In this document: piece by piece, positions 13,118-24,277 of the stretch
How the letters are laid out: each line of letters begins with the position of its first letter
How positions within the stretch are numbered: position 1 is the first letter of the stretch
From: Symsagittifera roscoffensis
Lineage: Eukaryota; Xenacoelomorpha; Acoela; Convolutidae
Direction of reading: 5' to 3'
Length of the DNA stretch: 64,000 nucleotides
Assembly: GCF_963678635.1 (NCBI RefSeq)
Contig: NC_087069.1
Coordinates: forward strand, 45,365,448 to 45,429,447
Position numbers and translations under genes: made by a program
Notes under the pieces: generated by a model
Told to the model about the DNA's origin: nothing
Database searches by the model: none
Seen by the model: the letters and a program-made list of their open reading frames with translations, nothing else

Positions 13118-14235
13118 ACTGCCTTTTAAGGTCTATGAAGTAATAATAAGATGAAAAATTTCAAAGAAATAAAAAAAAATTTAAAAAATTTGGAAAAAAT
13201 TTGAGATTTTATATAAAAACATCACCCCACACGTCATATCAAGTACAAAGTGATAGATTGTGCGCCTATTAAGAAATCAATTATAGCATATAAGCTTCCT
13301 TGAACCAGTTTGGAACGATTTCTAAGATGGATTAAATCTCGCTTACGCGTTAATAGCGCGAAACTTATCGCGCATTAATTGTCCAAAATTGGTCAAAATG
13401 GCAATCTTTAAACCCCCATAACTTAACGCAAAATGAACACAGGTGAAATATCTTTTCAAACTCAAGCTCAGGAAAACAATAGCTTTCGAATGATATTTAA
13501 AAAATTGCGTCGAAAACGGCTAGTTAAAAAGTTGAAATTTGTCTGAAAAAAACCCCACCCCGAGCACAAATATTCCGTTACTTTCGTATCGAAAGTCGAA
13601 ACAATAATGTATTGCAAAAAAATTGAGCCAAAATCAAGTTTCCGTTGAAAGTTTCAAATCAATTTTTTAGCCTGAATGTTAAATTTGAGATTTTACTAAT
13701 TGTTCCGACTTCCGATACGAAAGTGACAGAATTTTTGTGCTCGGGGTGGGTTTTTTTTCTTCAGACAAATTTCGACTTTTTAACTAGCCATTTTTGACAA
13801 ATTTTTTTTTCACATCATTCGAAAGCTATTGTTGTCTTGAGCTCAAATTTGAAAAGATATTTTACCTGTGATCTTTTTTGGTAAAGTTATGAGGGTTTAA
13901 ACATTGCCATTTTGGCCAATTTGGGTCAATTAACGCGCGATATATTTCGCGCTATTAACGCGTAAGCGGCGGAGAGTTAATATGTCTTAGAAATTGTTCC
14001 AAATTCGTTAAACGAAGCTTTTTGCCATATTTGATTTGTTACAAGAAGCGAAATTTATCATTTTCTACTTTATATGGCGTGTGGGGGGATGATTTTCTTA
14101 AAAAGTTTCAAATTTTAGAAAAAAAAAATCATTTCGTCACTTTAGTTTATTTAATTTTTTAATATTATTACTTCTCCATAAACCTTAAAAGAGAGTCGGA
14201 ACACTCAAGGCTTCGCCCTGATACGAGCAGTCTTG
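13118..14235. mobile_element. Inverted dimer of Helentron-like element, left end missing, copy 4
   Basis: Begins inside the left arm at ACTGCCTTTTAAGGTCTATG, so the outermost 45 bp or so are absent. The rest is colinear with the copy at 9540-10687 and ends CGAGCAGTCTTG. It is the second dimer of unit 3 and explains that unit's extra 1.1 kb. Confidence 0.7.
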
Positions 14236-14349
14236 TTGGTCTTTTAAAAAGTGTTTCAGGAGATCAAATGCTATTTAAAAAATCACAGAAAGCATTTTTT
14301 TACCGAAATAACCAAGAAAGAATTTTTGCTGAAGTTTTGAGCAAAGTCT

Positions 14350-15524
14350 AGCTTCCTGGAGCTTTCTATAACAATCCTTCTTCCTGAAAAGAAAAAGAAA
14401 GATGCTCGCAACTTCAAAAAGATCATAATCATCCATCCTCTATTACAGTAGAACAATTAAGAACGAAAACTCTGTAAACCGCGGATGGGTGGAACCAGAT
14501 CTAAACTAGAATTCATTATTGGATATTAATCTGATAATTTATCTCCATCAAATATTGAAAACTAACCAATCATACTACATGAAACAAACAACCCACTTAT
14601 TTGTGAGCGCTGAAATTTTTCGTAATTTCAGCACCAGAGAGATTTGAATTTAACCTAGAACCTAGGTACCTTCTCCAAGAAACCGACTCGTATTAAATGA
14701 ATATACACTAGATCTATTGAGACTAGGAGACTTAAGAGTACGATTGAGATTGGTATTAGACTCAGAGAATTCACAAATCTATCCGGCCGAAAATAAGATG
14801 GCGTGACGAGCAGACGGTGAACCTTATCTGAAATTACTCTATGAGTACAACCAAAAGTTCATAACTCAATACACTAATGAATGGTTTTTTTTTTCTTTTC
14901 GATTTATATATTTTTTTGAAAAACGCTGAAAATTTCTAATATATTTGTATGGCGTGTTCATTTATACCTTGATTAAAGTCTGATAATTGTAAGTTCAAGT
15001 TTTTAGTAAAATCCTCGTTGAACATTTTCGCCCAATTTCAAACTTTGTTATTATTGTGATATCATTTGTGAAAGACAGCTCGAAGACAAATCAGGTCGCT
15101 TTCTATGCTTTGTAAATGCAAGACCGTCCAAATTTGGGTGTTTTGAGTAAACCAAGTTCTTGGTCACTTGTGTTGAAAACAACTAAAATTTTTCAAAAAT
15201 CCAATTAGGAAACATAAAATAATTTTTTTGGTTTATGGAAAAACATCTATCTTTCAATTTTCATATATGATAAAATGCTTATCATAGAGTTTTCTTACAA
15301 TTTTTTGTATGTATGGAATTGAATGAAATTGTATGACAAAAAGTTTCTCATATATGGAAATTGTTTGATAAGAAGTTTTGGTCAACCCATGATGTTGTTC
15401 CTCATAACGAGTAATGTTTTGACATTATTTAGAACCAGTTGGCTTCTATTTAGATAACCAAGCTTTTTTTTTCAGTGTGTAATTCGTTAAATCCGTCCCC
15501 TTACTGAGTTACCTCTAAATGAAA
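14350..15524. repeat. Array unit 4, non-dimer segment
   Basis: Fourth copy of the 1.15-kb segment, colinear with the others. It is the last unit, followed by a shortened dimer and then the array's right flank. Confidence 0.75.
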
Positions 15525-16540
15525 CAAGCCTGCTCGTATCAGGGCGAAGCAATAATAAGATGAACAGTTTCAAAGTAAAAAAAAAATTGAAGATTTTATG
15601 TAAAAACATGCCCCACACCTCATATTAAGTACAAAGTGATAGTTTGTGCGCCTATTAACAAATCAATTGTGGCATATAGGCTTCCTTGAACCAATTAGGA
15701 ACAATTTCTAAGACAGATTAACTCTCCGCTTATGCGTTAATAGCGCGAAATATATCGCTCGTTAATTGACCCAAATTGGCCAAAATGGCAATGTTTAAAC
15801 CCCAACAACATTACGAAGAAAGATCACAGGTAAAATATCTTTTCAAATTTGAGCTCAAGACAACAATAGCGTTCGAATGATGCAAAAAATTTTTTGTCAA
15901 AAATGGCTAGTTAAAAAGTAAAATAATGATTTATTTCAGACTAAAATAATGATTTATAATTTTCAACAGAAACTTGATTTTGGCTCAATTTCTTTGTAAT
16001 ACTTTATTGTTCCGACTTTCGATACGAAAGTAACGGAATATTTGTGCTCGGGGTGGGCTTTTTTTTCTTCAGACAAATCTCAACTTTTTAACTAGCAGTT
16101 TTTGACGCAATTTTTTTATATCATTCGAAAGCTAATGTTGTCTTGAGCTTGAATTTGAAAGAATATATCACCTGTGATCAATTTTCATAAAGTTATGGGG
16201 ATTTAAACTTTGCCATTTTGGCCAATTTGGGTCAATTAACGCGCGATACATTTCGAGCTATTAACGCGTAAGCGGATAGTTAATCCGTCTTAGAAATCGT
16301 TCCAAATTGGTTAAAAGAAGCTTATTCGCCATAATTGATTTGTTACAAGGAGCAAAATCTATTCTTTTGTACTTTGTATGGCGTGTGGGGGGATAATTTT
16401 CATAAAAAATTTCTAATTAAAGAAAAAAAAATTTTCATTTTATTTTTCCTTACATTTACTTTTTGAATGTTTTTACTGCTCCATAAACCTTAAAAGGCAG
16501 TCGGAACATTCAGGGCTTCGCCCTCATACGAGCAGTCTTG
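15525..16540. mobile_element. Inverted dimer of Helentron-like element, shortened variant, copy 5
   Basis: About 1016 bp and nearly identical base for base to 11973-12987, including its characteristic deletions. Together with the following 129 bp it forms a duplicated block of about 1.15 kb. Confidence 0.7.
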
Positions 16541-16669
16541 TTATGATCATATACAGTGAAAAATTGAGTTTTTTTTTCTTAAAAGTCGGACAGTTCGCTC
16601 AAAAAATTCTTATTGACTTCCTTTTGGTTCAATTGATAAAGTTTTGCCAAGCTCGTTTTTTATCAACTT

Positions 16670-17239
16670 AAGCAGAAGAGGACTTTTCTGAATGATTATG
16701 TCTGATCAAAAAATCTTCCAAAAATTCAATTTTAAAAAATTTACGTCTAGTTTGTCTATTGGCCGGTTTTCAGTTTGAGGGATATGTTGACGGGTGCTAT
16801 ACCATAGCTGCCAGGAATAATTTGAAGTTATTCTTAAGTCATGAAGATGGGTGAAAAACAACTGAGGAACACTTACTTTCTAGATGCCCGTAGGCTTATA
16901 AGCTCTTATGCAAAACTAACCTTCTATTATATTTTTCGAAAAAAGGTTTTTTGCATGCAAAATTGAATTTTTTGTGCGCATAACGTAGTCCTGGCAACGA
17001 TAATATTGGCTTTTATTCTCTTTTGAACACAACCGAAAATTTTTCAGAAATAAATTTAGAAAGAAAAAATCAAACTTTTTGGTTTATGGAAAAACACCTA
17101 TCATACAATTTTCATTTATGGAAAAGTGTTTATCATAGAGATTTCATACAATTTTCTGTACGTATGGCCTTGTATGGAATTGTATGACAAGAAATTTCTC
17201 ATATATGGGAATTGTGTGATAAGAAGTTTCGGTCCCGGG
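16670..17239. repeat. Right flank of the array and one arm of a CCCGGG-type palindrome
   Basis: 16670-16940 is unassigned. From about 16940 to 17239 the sequence is the inverted counterpart of 17641-18240: it contains TTTTGCATGCAAAATTG.., a block with CGTATGG..TGTATGGAATTGTATGAC, and ends in GGTCCCGGGTGA. Two diverged arms of about 300-600 bp therefore face each other across a 400-bp spacer (17240-17640). Confidence 0.6.
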
Positions 17240-17640
17240 TGATCTAAGTGAACTCACTACTGTTTGGTGAAGATTGATTGCTCACTTTCTGGTCTAAAGC
17301 TTCCAAGCGTTCATCTACACAAGACTGAAACAAACAAACAAACAAAATAATTGAAATTTGGAGATTCAGAGACAGTAAAAGTTCCAAAGACACCTAGTGT
17401 GAAAAATCGTTGGATGTTTTTTAAAACAAAATATAGGACCAAAATCACGTTGAGCGACCCTTTTAATCGTGACTCAGACTGAATTTTTGTAAAAATTATG
17501 CAAAAAAGTTTTGGTTTCAAGAAAAAAAACAATTTGGATACATTTTGTTTTTGAGCAAAGTATATATTCAAAGTATAATTTTGCCAATAAAACCGAACGG
17601 TTACGGCTTAGATGTAACGAATTCAAAGCTTTTATAGCAT
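17240..17640. other. Spacer between inverted arms, unassigned
   Basis: Non-repeated AT-rich DNA between the two inverted copies. A minus-strand open stretch of 86 codons (17311-17571) has no recognisable features and is rich in Phe, Leu and Lys, as expected of AT-rich non-coding DNA. I see nothing functional. Confidence 0.4.
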
Positions 17641-18533
17641 CCCGGGTTGACCAAAACTTCTAATCATACAATTTCCATTTATAAAAAACTTCTTGTCATA
17701 CAATTCCATACAATGCCATACGTACAGAACATTGTATGAAATCTCTATGATAAAGATTTTTCCATAAATGAATATTGTATGATAGGTGTTTTTCCATAAA
17801 CCAAAAATATTGATTTTTTCGTTCAAAATTTAGTTTCTGAAAAGTTTTTGGTTGAGTTTGCAACCGAACACAAGTGACAAAGACCTTGGTTACTCAAAAC
17901 ACCAAAGGTTGGACGGTCTTGCATTTACAATTGCAAACGACCTGAAATAGGATGTTTTTCACAATTCATATAACAAAAGTAACGAACTTTTATTTTTTGG
18001 CAAAATTTTTTAATGATAATTATTTTAAATTTTTGAATTTTCAAGTTATCAGACATTGATCAAAGCTTACATTTACAACCCATACAAAAGAAATAGGAAT
18101 TTTCAGCGTTTTCGAAAAAAAAAATTAAGTGAAAAGAAAATAAAAGCCAATTTTATCGTATCCAGGACTACGTTATGCACACAAAATATTCAATTTTGCA
18201 TGCAAAAAAAATTTCGAAAAATGTTTGTTTGCGTACGAAATTCGATTTGCGGTTGAAAAAAAAACAAAAAAATTTTTGGGCCAAATTTTCAAAATTACTT
18301 GAAAAAATGCATATATGGGAATTGTATGATAAGCATTTTTTTCAAAAAAACGAGGACCTCAGTTTTTATCACCAGATTGTTTTATAAGAATCAAACATCC
18401 ACAGAAATAAGTTTATACCAGTTTTCAACCATTTTTAGAAATTGTATGAAAATTGTATGACAAGCATTTTTCCATACACTTGATGTATGGAATTGTATGA
18501 TAACCATTTTCGGTGTATGGAGGTCAACCCGGG
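17641..18533. mobile_element. Non-autonomous element with CCCGGGTTGACC terminal inverted repeats, long copy
   Basis: Begins CCCGGGTTGACCAAAAC and ends GGAGGTCAACCCGGG, a terminal inverted repeat of about 12 bp. Subterminal regions are rich in short oppositely oriented copies of TTGTATGATAAG and its complement, so much of the element can fold back. No transposase. About 893 bp. Shares its left half, inverted, with the non-dimer segments of the 6-15 kb array. The superfamily is not recognised. Confidence 0.6.
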
Positions 18534-18589
18534 ATCATAAGAAATTATGACAACCCAGCCTGTCTTCTATTAGAAATAGATATTGTGTA

Positions 18590-18660
18590 AAGAAACAAAA
18601 CTGCTCGTACAGAGCAAAACCCTGAATGTTGCGACTGCCCTTTAGGGTCTAGATATTAAG
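18590..18660. mobile_element. Relic of Helentron-like 3' end
   Basis: AAAACTGCTCGTACAGAGC.. followed by CCCTGAATGTTGCGACTGCC matches the outer arm end of the dimers with several substitutions. Only about 65 bp remain. Confidence 0.55.
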
Positions 18661-20160
18661 AACGGCATTTTTGCCTGCAGCGCGGAAAACTTTGGCGTAA
18701 TAGGGTTTACTGTTCTGGGAGCGCTCGGAATATAATTTGGTCAACCTAAAAAAGTGGACAAAATTTTGGAAATTTCATTAAAAATGCGCGCCCACTCTCT
18801 TGCAAAAATCTTAGACCCGCCTCTGCTTTTATTTATTTAATAGTTTTGGCCTTATAACTGTTTCAAACTATATTTTTTAAATCTCTCTCAAATATTGAGG
18901 TACTCTTTTCCTTTATTTGACAATATTCTTTATATCAAAAAATCTGAGCAGAGAGTTCATACACTCCTGTTCTCAATTTTTTTTACCTTTCCCTGGAAAT
19001 ATTTAAGCATTTCCAATACTTTCTTTGTTTTTTATCGAAAACTTTTCAGCAAGCAAGTTTCAATTTGGTCAAATCTGTAAAAAAAAATAGAATTGGAGTC
19101 ATAGGAAGTAACCGGCGCCTTTTATGGCAGTTTGTGCCGTAGGATTTTTAAACCAAAAGTTCAGCTAACCCTTTTTCCCAGGCACTCAAATAAGTCACTA
19201 CCAAATTAAATTTTTGTCTATTTGTACGCTGGAAACCTGCGCTGAAGCTTTAAAAGTGCTGAATTTTTTTGATTTGTTGTAGATATGAAAAAAAAACATA
19301 CATCGGTAGCAAACTGAATTTTTGTCTTTTATATTATTCTAACTCTTTGTCTTGTGCAGCTTTATATTTATAGGACAAATCATTCTGCCTTTTGGTAATC
19401 TATTACATCTATATCATCATTTACTTTGAATTTTTCGACTTCTGCACGGAGTTTTCTTAAAATCAAAATGCAAGCAGCCCACGAGCTGATTATGATTTAA
19501 CTTGCTTTAGCTTTTCTCAATTCCTTTTAGCGGAAACTATAGTCGGACCAAATTTGATTTTTTCATAGTAACTGGCTGTTATTTTAGTTTTGATTATTGG
19601 AAAAAAAACAGGAAAAGATATTTTTATAGCAGAAAGTTTGAATACGCTCTATGCTTAACATGTAGAGTGATAAAATTAACAAGGTAAACAAAGAGAAATT
19701 GCTATTAAGCACTCACTTTAAGGCCATTGCTGTCCATAATTAAAACTGCTGGCTTTCATATGGTGTACCCGCTTTTAAAAAAATGAAGACAAATTGATTA
19801 TAATAGATATTCGTGGTCTTTATTGCTGTAAATATAATCGATTCCCATGTTACACTCAGACAACAAACTTGGACAAAAATGGACTTAAATCCATTTTTTC
19901 CACCAAAACAAAATGCATTACAGTTCATTTGGAATCCATTAAAATGGATTTTATAATAAGCTGGAATTCACTTTGAAATGAATTTTTTTTCACTTTTCTT
20001 TTGTTTTGCGCGTCGTGCAAAATTTCGTAAGAAACTCTGCATTTATTAAGTGAATTATGCGGAAACTTCAAAAGCGAGTGTACGGCTTAATCCATTTTGA
20101 TGTCTCGAAACATAGTTAAATTATGGCTAAGCAATTGTATGTTGAAAATGCTAAATCGAT
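18661..20160. other. Unassigned AT-rich DNA
   Basis: No convincing exon. Open stretches at 18895-19080 and 19740-19976 are short and overlap on both strands. Around 19870-19965 the word ATCCATT and its complement recur, including ATCCATTAAAATGGAT, a 16-bp palindrome. The stretch 19983-20044 is repeated exactly at the edge of the assembly gap (28509-28570). Confidence 0.4.
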
Positions 20161-20905
20161 ACTTGAATTAAGAGAATAGATAACTAGACAAGACTACTCG
20201 TATCAGGGCGAAGCCTTGAATGTTCCGACTGTCTTTTAAGGCTTATGGAGCAGCAGTAAAAACATAATAAAAAATTAATTGAAATAAAACAAAATGAAAT
20301 TTTTTTTTCTAAAGTTTGAAACTTTTTATGAAAATCATCCCCCCACACGCCATATGAAGTACAAAAGGATAAATTTCGTTCCTTGTAACAAATCAGTTAT
20401 GGCAAATAAGCTTCGTTCAACCAATTTGGAACGATTTCTAGGACGGATTAAATCTCCGCCTACGCTTTAATACCGCGAAATTTATCGCGCGTTAATTGTC
20501 CCAAATTGGTCAAAATGGCCAAAATGGCAATCTTTAAACCCTCATAACTTTACTAAAACTGATCACAGATGAAATATCTTTTCAAATTTAAGCTCATAAC
20601 AACAATTCCTTTTGAATGATATAAAAAATTCTGTCAAAAATGGCTAGTTAAAAAGTCGAAATTTGTCTGAAGAAAAAAAAACCCACCCCGAGCACAAATA
20701 TTCCGTTACTTTCGTATCGAAAGTCTGAACAACAACTGATTTAATTAAGATCAAACGAGACAATGATTTAGGTGAAACCCGGATGTGGCACACATTCCAA
20801 AGGCCAATTACCTGCTATTGAAAAGAAATGAAATGATTGACAGAAGGAACTATCAAGAGCTAAATAGACTTGGAACACTGATTTAGCACTATGACATAAC
20901 ATCTT
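20161..20905. repeat. Left direct repeat (LTR-like) of a Tor-like fossil, split by an insertion
   Basis: 20161-20188 plus 20733-20905 match 22303-22490 almost base for base once the insertion at 20189-20732 is removed (TTGAATTAAGAGAATAGATA, then AACTGATTTA.TAAGATCAAA). The repeat is about 190-200 bp and flanks a gag/protease fossil, so it is plausibly the element's LTR, though clear TG..CA ends were not identified. Confidence 0.6.
20189..20732 (-). mobile_element. Single Helentron-like non-autonomous element with readable empty site
   Basis: About 544 bp. Read on the minus strand it begins near TGTTGTTCAGACTTTCG, and has a subterminal AGTCGGAACA box, then a CAGGGCTTCGCCCTGA-type hairpin and the 3' end GAGTAGTCT. 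The partner repeat at 22322-22340 (AGTAGACAACTGATTTA) shows the unoccupied site. Comparison gives insertion between two T residues on the minus strand without an obvious target duplication. A 5' inverted repeat matched by a subterminal 3' copy, a 3' hairpin and a TT target are the hallmarks described for Helentrons and their non-autonomous derivatives. No ORF. Confidence 0.6.
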
Positions 20906-21069
20906 GTAAAAATTAAGTAACTGCACCGAAATGATTTGGATAAATTTTAAGTACTCAATGAAAGTTTTTAAGCACAAAGGTTGTCTCCGTCCTGCCGATC
21001 GTAGTTAACGTAAGGCCATGAGATTAGGCCCTAACTGTGTAACATACTGAGTTTTTAAACGTCGACTAC

Positions 21070-22300
21070 TATGTCGTATCACTTTCCGAGTCGTGACTCG
21101 AATACGAGAACAGCCGCTGTTTTGCCGCTCGCTTCTTCTTACAGCCCGCCGCTTGTTCTTTCCGTCGCCTCCGGTATGCCGTCCTCTTCGCCAATTTCAG
21201 CAAGTTCGCCACTTCTTTTTTCCGTGGCCGACGTGGTCGCTTTCTCATTTTGCTCTCTCGCCGACTTCTCTTGCATTGCTAGTTCCGTTACCGATCGCCC
21301 TTCGCGCATGGTCCCAGTATGTCCTTCGTTCAGGTCTGCCTGTATTTTGGGCAATGACAATTTTCTACCAATCCTTCTTGTAGCCAACGGCTGGCTGTCG
21401 CTCTCAGACTCCACCTGCACTTTATAAAATTCGGCCTGCACTTTATAATTGCGTATCTTCCCCACCCCGTTAAATAGATTTGAAAATAGCTTACTGAAAT
21501 AGTCCTGCCACTTCTCCAATTGACTTTCTCCTTCATCCCCGACTATTTCCTGTATTGACATCACTTCCTGGCCCGGCTTCCTCTGTACTAACTGCAATCC
21601 TAAGTTTGGCATCAAGTCTCTTCCGATGATCGAGGGGCGTGCTGCTCCAATTACCTTTATCACAGCTGAGGTACTCCAACCATTCGACGCTAGCTCCACC
21701 TTCATCGTTTCCCATAATCCCAAAATTCCTGATCCTGTGGATTGACCTCCTGCAACCGTATGCCTGCGGCGCCCAGCGTTCTACGAAGTTCGTTAATTGT
21801 GAATATTCGTTAATTCGAAGTTCGTTAATTCGAAGATTAGTTCCGCTTTCCTGCCGTCGGATTCACCCATTCAACTGAATTTTCGTGCTGTGATTTTTCG
21901 TCTCCCGTCTCTTCCGACTCGAATCGATCCTGGTTTACTTGCTCATGGATAACGCTTACCGACGAATAGCCCCTAATTTTCCCATATTACTCTTGATCCT
22001 TTTCCCCCAAGCAAAGTTAGAGGATCAAAATAAGGGTCTGTTCTGCCGATAATCTGTTCTTCCGTCCACTTGTTCCGGGAAAGCCGCTATCTGCGCAGCC
22101 GTCAACGAGTCCGCGAAATAGACGTTTTTCGGGTTTATCGAGTGTTTCGCAACCATTCCCGATTGGAAGCGATAAAGCCAAAGTTCCCACAACATGGGGG
22201 TTTCCGCATGTTTCGCCGGCCAAAATGTAACATTTCCAAGTGGGTTCCCCGCCCCCCTTCCACGCCTGCTGACTGCGCCATCTTGAAAATTCTAATTCGA
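21070..22300 (-). mobile_element. Fossil gag/protease segment of a Tor-like LTR element
   Basis: GC-richer than its surroundings. On the minus strand the longest open stretch (21723 down to 21139, 194 codons) includes VIGAARPSIIGRDLMPNLGL, which matches the C-terminal G-R-D-L signature of Ty3/gypsy retropepsins. The following residues (VGKIRNYKVQAEF) fit the protease-to-reverse-transcriptase linker as I recall it from Tor elements. Further upstream on that strand, cysteine-containing stretches could be zinc-knuckle remains. No reverse transcriptase core or integrase lies between the direct repeats, so the internal region is heavily shortened; several breaks. Flanked by direct repeats of about 190 bp. 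Confidence 0.6.
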
Positions 22301-22302
22301 TT

Positions 22303-22490
22303 CTTGAATTAAGAGAATAGATAAGTAGACAACTGATTTAAGTAAGATCAAACGAGACAATGTTTGAGGTGAAATCCGGAGGTGGCACACAAGCCAAAGG
22401 CCAACCAGCTCTATTGAAATGGAATGAAATGATTGACAAAAGGAACTATCAAGAACTAAATAGACTTGTAACACTGCTTTAACATTATGA
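22303..22490. repeat. Right direct repeat (LTR-like) of the Tor-like fossil, unoccupied
   Basis: Matches the left repeat and lacks the Helentron-like insertion, so it serves as the empty-site reference. Differences between the two repeats are scattered substitutions, about one in ten positions by eye, which suggests an old insertion. Confidence 0.6.
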
Positions 22491-23767
22491 CATTTATTTG
22501 TATTTATTTTTTACTTGATAATTGAGGATGTTAAATTCGAAAAAGGCGTAATTAATGCCAGAAAGTAAGGAAAAAAGTGATGATCGTCAGGATCAAGGTA
22601 AACGAGTTACTGAGGAAGTAATTACCCAGGTTGAGCTCACATTGAAAATAAGCAATGAAAAAGTGAAAAAACAGCGATTGCCTTCGATTCATTAACGGTG
22701 CTCATTGCCTCAATATCAAATTTTTTCGATAAATTATCGCTAATTTGGCTTATTTTCAGCAATGAAACAGCTATAAAAAACCTTAAAAATAGCGCTGTAA
22801 CAGGGATTTGATCACCTAACCTTCAGATCTGTACATGCTACCTCTTCGCTATCAATCCTTAGAGAATATAAAGTTGAAGAGCTTATCAATGAAAACTGTC
22901 ATTCGAAAGCTAATAGAAAAAGTTAAAACTTCTTAAGTTTTAACGGCAATTTTCTACAAAGTCATTACGGAAATATATCTGACATATCGCAGGTTTATCT
23001 ACGCAACAAGCTCTGAGTTATACGTGAATCAGCGCTGGAAAAAAGCGATCACTGGGATACTACAGAAAAAGCAATAATTAACCGTGGGACTTCAACCCGG
23101 GTAGTACAAGAATTGGCCAAGGTCATCATCTAGTGAAACTTCATTAGAATAAAACCTGAAGGGTTCGATTTATTAAAACTTTTTATTCACATATGGTGGG
23201 TTGCTTCAAGTCGGTTTTGATTACTTCGAAGAAAAATCACAACTTCGAAGAAAAATCAGCATGCTAAAGCGTTGGCGTCCCTCATGATGGATGGACAGAA
23301 TGTTGGATCTTTATTCTCACTTATTTTCAGCCAATCAGAATTGATTATTCAAAAATCTTACAGAAATAGCAAAACCTCAAAGAAGAAAAATAAATCCAGG
23401 CCATACATTTTTTTTGACCGAATAGAAAAAGAACGGATACATGAAATTTCAAATAAAGCGAAACTGTAATCTTTTAATGGAAAAACGTACAACCGATTTA
23501 AGAAAAAACTTAAAAATATAAAAAGCACTTATTGCTTTTACGCACAAATTGTATGATTTTGATTGGTTGAAAGTTTTCCATTATTTGGTCCCTCCATCAT
23601 AAGAATACGTACCTGTTTAAGTTGTGATGCAATTACTATAAAGGTAATTCAAAAAAGTTTTGCGTTGAAAAAAAAATCGGCTCGAAGTTTTTGCTAATCA
23701 GATTCAAATTAACAGAATACTATTGTTTTAAATTCCGAGGTTGAAAATTATTGTGCCACCGCAACTG
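22491..23767. other. Unassigned region
   Basis: A plus-strand open stretch reaches 23469; after its first ATG at 23284 it is 61 codons long and Ser/Lys-rich (SKTSKKKNKSRPYIFFDRIE) with no recognised domain. Around 23040-23140 a short protein-like phrase (AIINRGTSTRVVQELAKVII) can be read on the plus strand. Neither has splice or polyadenylation context that convinces me. It may be debris of an unidentified element. Confidence 0.3.
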
Positions 23768-24116
23768 CCCGGGTTGACCTCTATAGACCAAAAATGCTAA
23801 TCATACAAGTCCATAAACTAAGTCTATGAAAAAACACTACTCATACAAATTTCATACATTTTGCTAAAATGGTGTCATCAAATTTTCGGAGAACTTTTCT
23901 CTTGTTTTGGCATAAATTTTGGTGTATCGTACCAAATAAAAAAGAAAAAATTTTTCGTCAAAAAAATGCTAATCATACAATTTCCATATATAAAAAAATT
24001 ACTAATCATAGACCTTTCATGTAATTTTCTGTACGTATGGAATTGCATGGAAAGTGTATGACTAGCATTTTTCCATATATGGAAATTGTATGACTAGCAT
24101 TTTTGGTCAACCCGGG
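23768..24116. mobile_element. Non-autonomous element with CCCGGGTTGACC terminal inverted repeats, short copy
   Basis: 349 bp, starting CCCGGGTTGACC and ending GGTCAACCCGGG. Subterminal inverted words (CCAAAAATGCTAATCATACA and the complement of a close variant) continue the inverted repeat inward. No ORF. Same family as 17641-18533 and the array segments. Confidence 0.7.
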
Positions 24117-24277
24117 TGGCTGCTCTTGTTTCGTTCTGTTTGTGATATCTATAAAACTTGGTCATAAGACTTCCAAAAAAATTTTGAAGCTCATTTTTGA
24201 CATATTCGTCCATACCCATTGATGCTGAATAAAACTGGCAGACTAATTAGAACAAATTCATTCATTTTCCCAAAAAT

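Larger units (their letters stand above)
5983..16669. repeat. Higher-order tandem array, four units of about 2.4 kb
   Basis: The landmark AGCTTCCTGGAGCTT recurs at 5983, 8391, 10803 and 14350, giving units of 2408, 2412 and 3547 bp and a last, partial unit. Each unit consists of a segment of about 1.15 kb (opening landmark, an ACCGCGGATGGGTGGAACC block, a hairpin around GCTGAAATT/AATTTCAGC, and part of a CCCGGGTTGACC-type element) followed by an inverted dimer of a Helentron-like element and a linker of about 120 bp. Unit 3 is longer because it contains two inverted dimers. Copies are highly similar with small indels. No coding sequence is evident. The array probably grew by unequal exchange after the elements had inserted once. 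Confidence 0.85.

Noticed and set aside
21071-21427. Plus-strand ORF of 118 codons, Ser/Pro-rich
   Set aside because: It is antisense to the protease-bearing fossil on the minus strand and inherits its openness from that frame.
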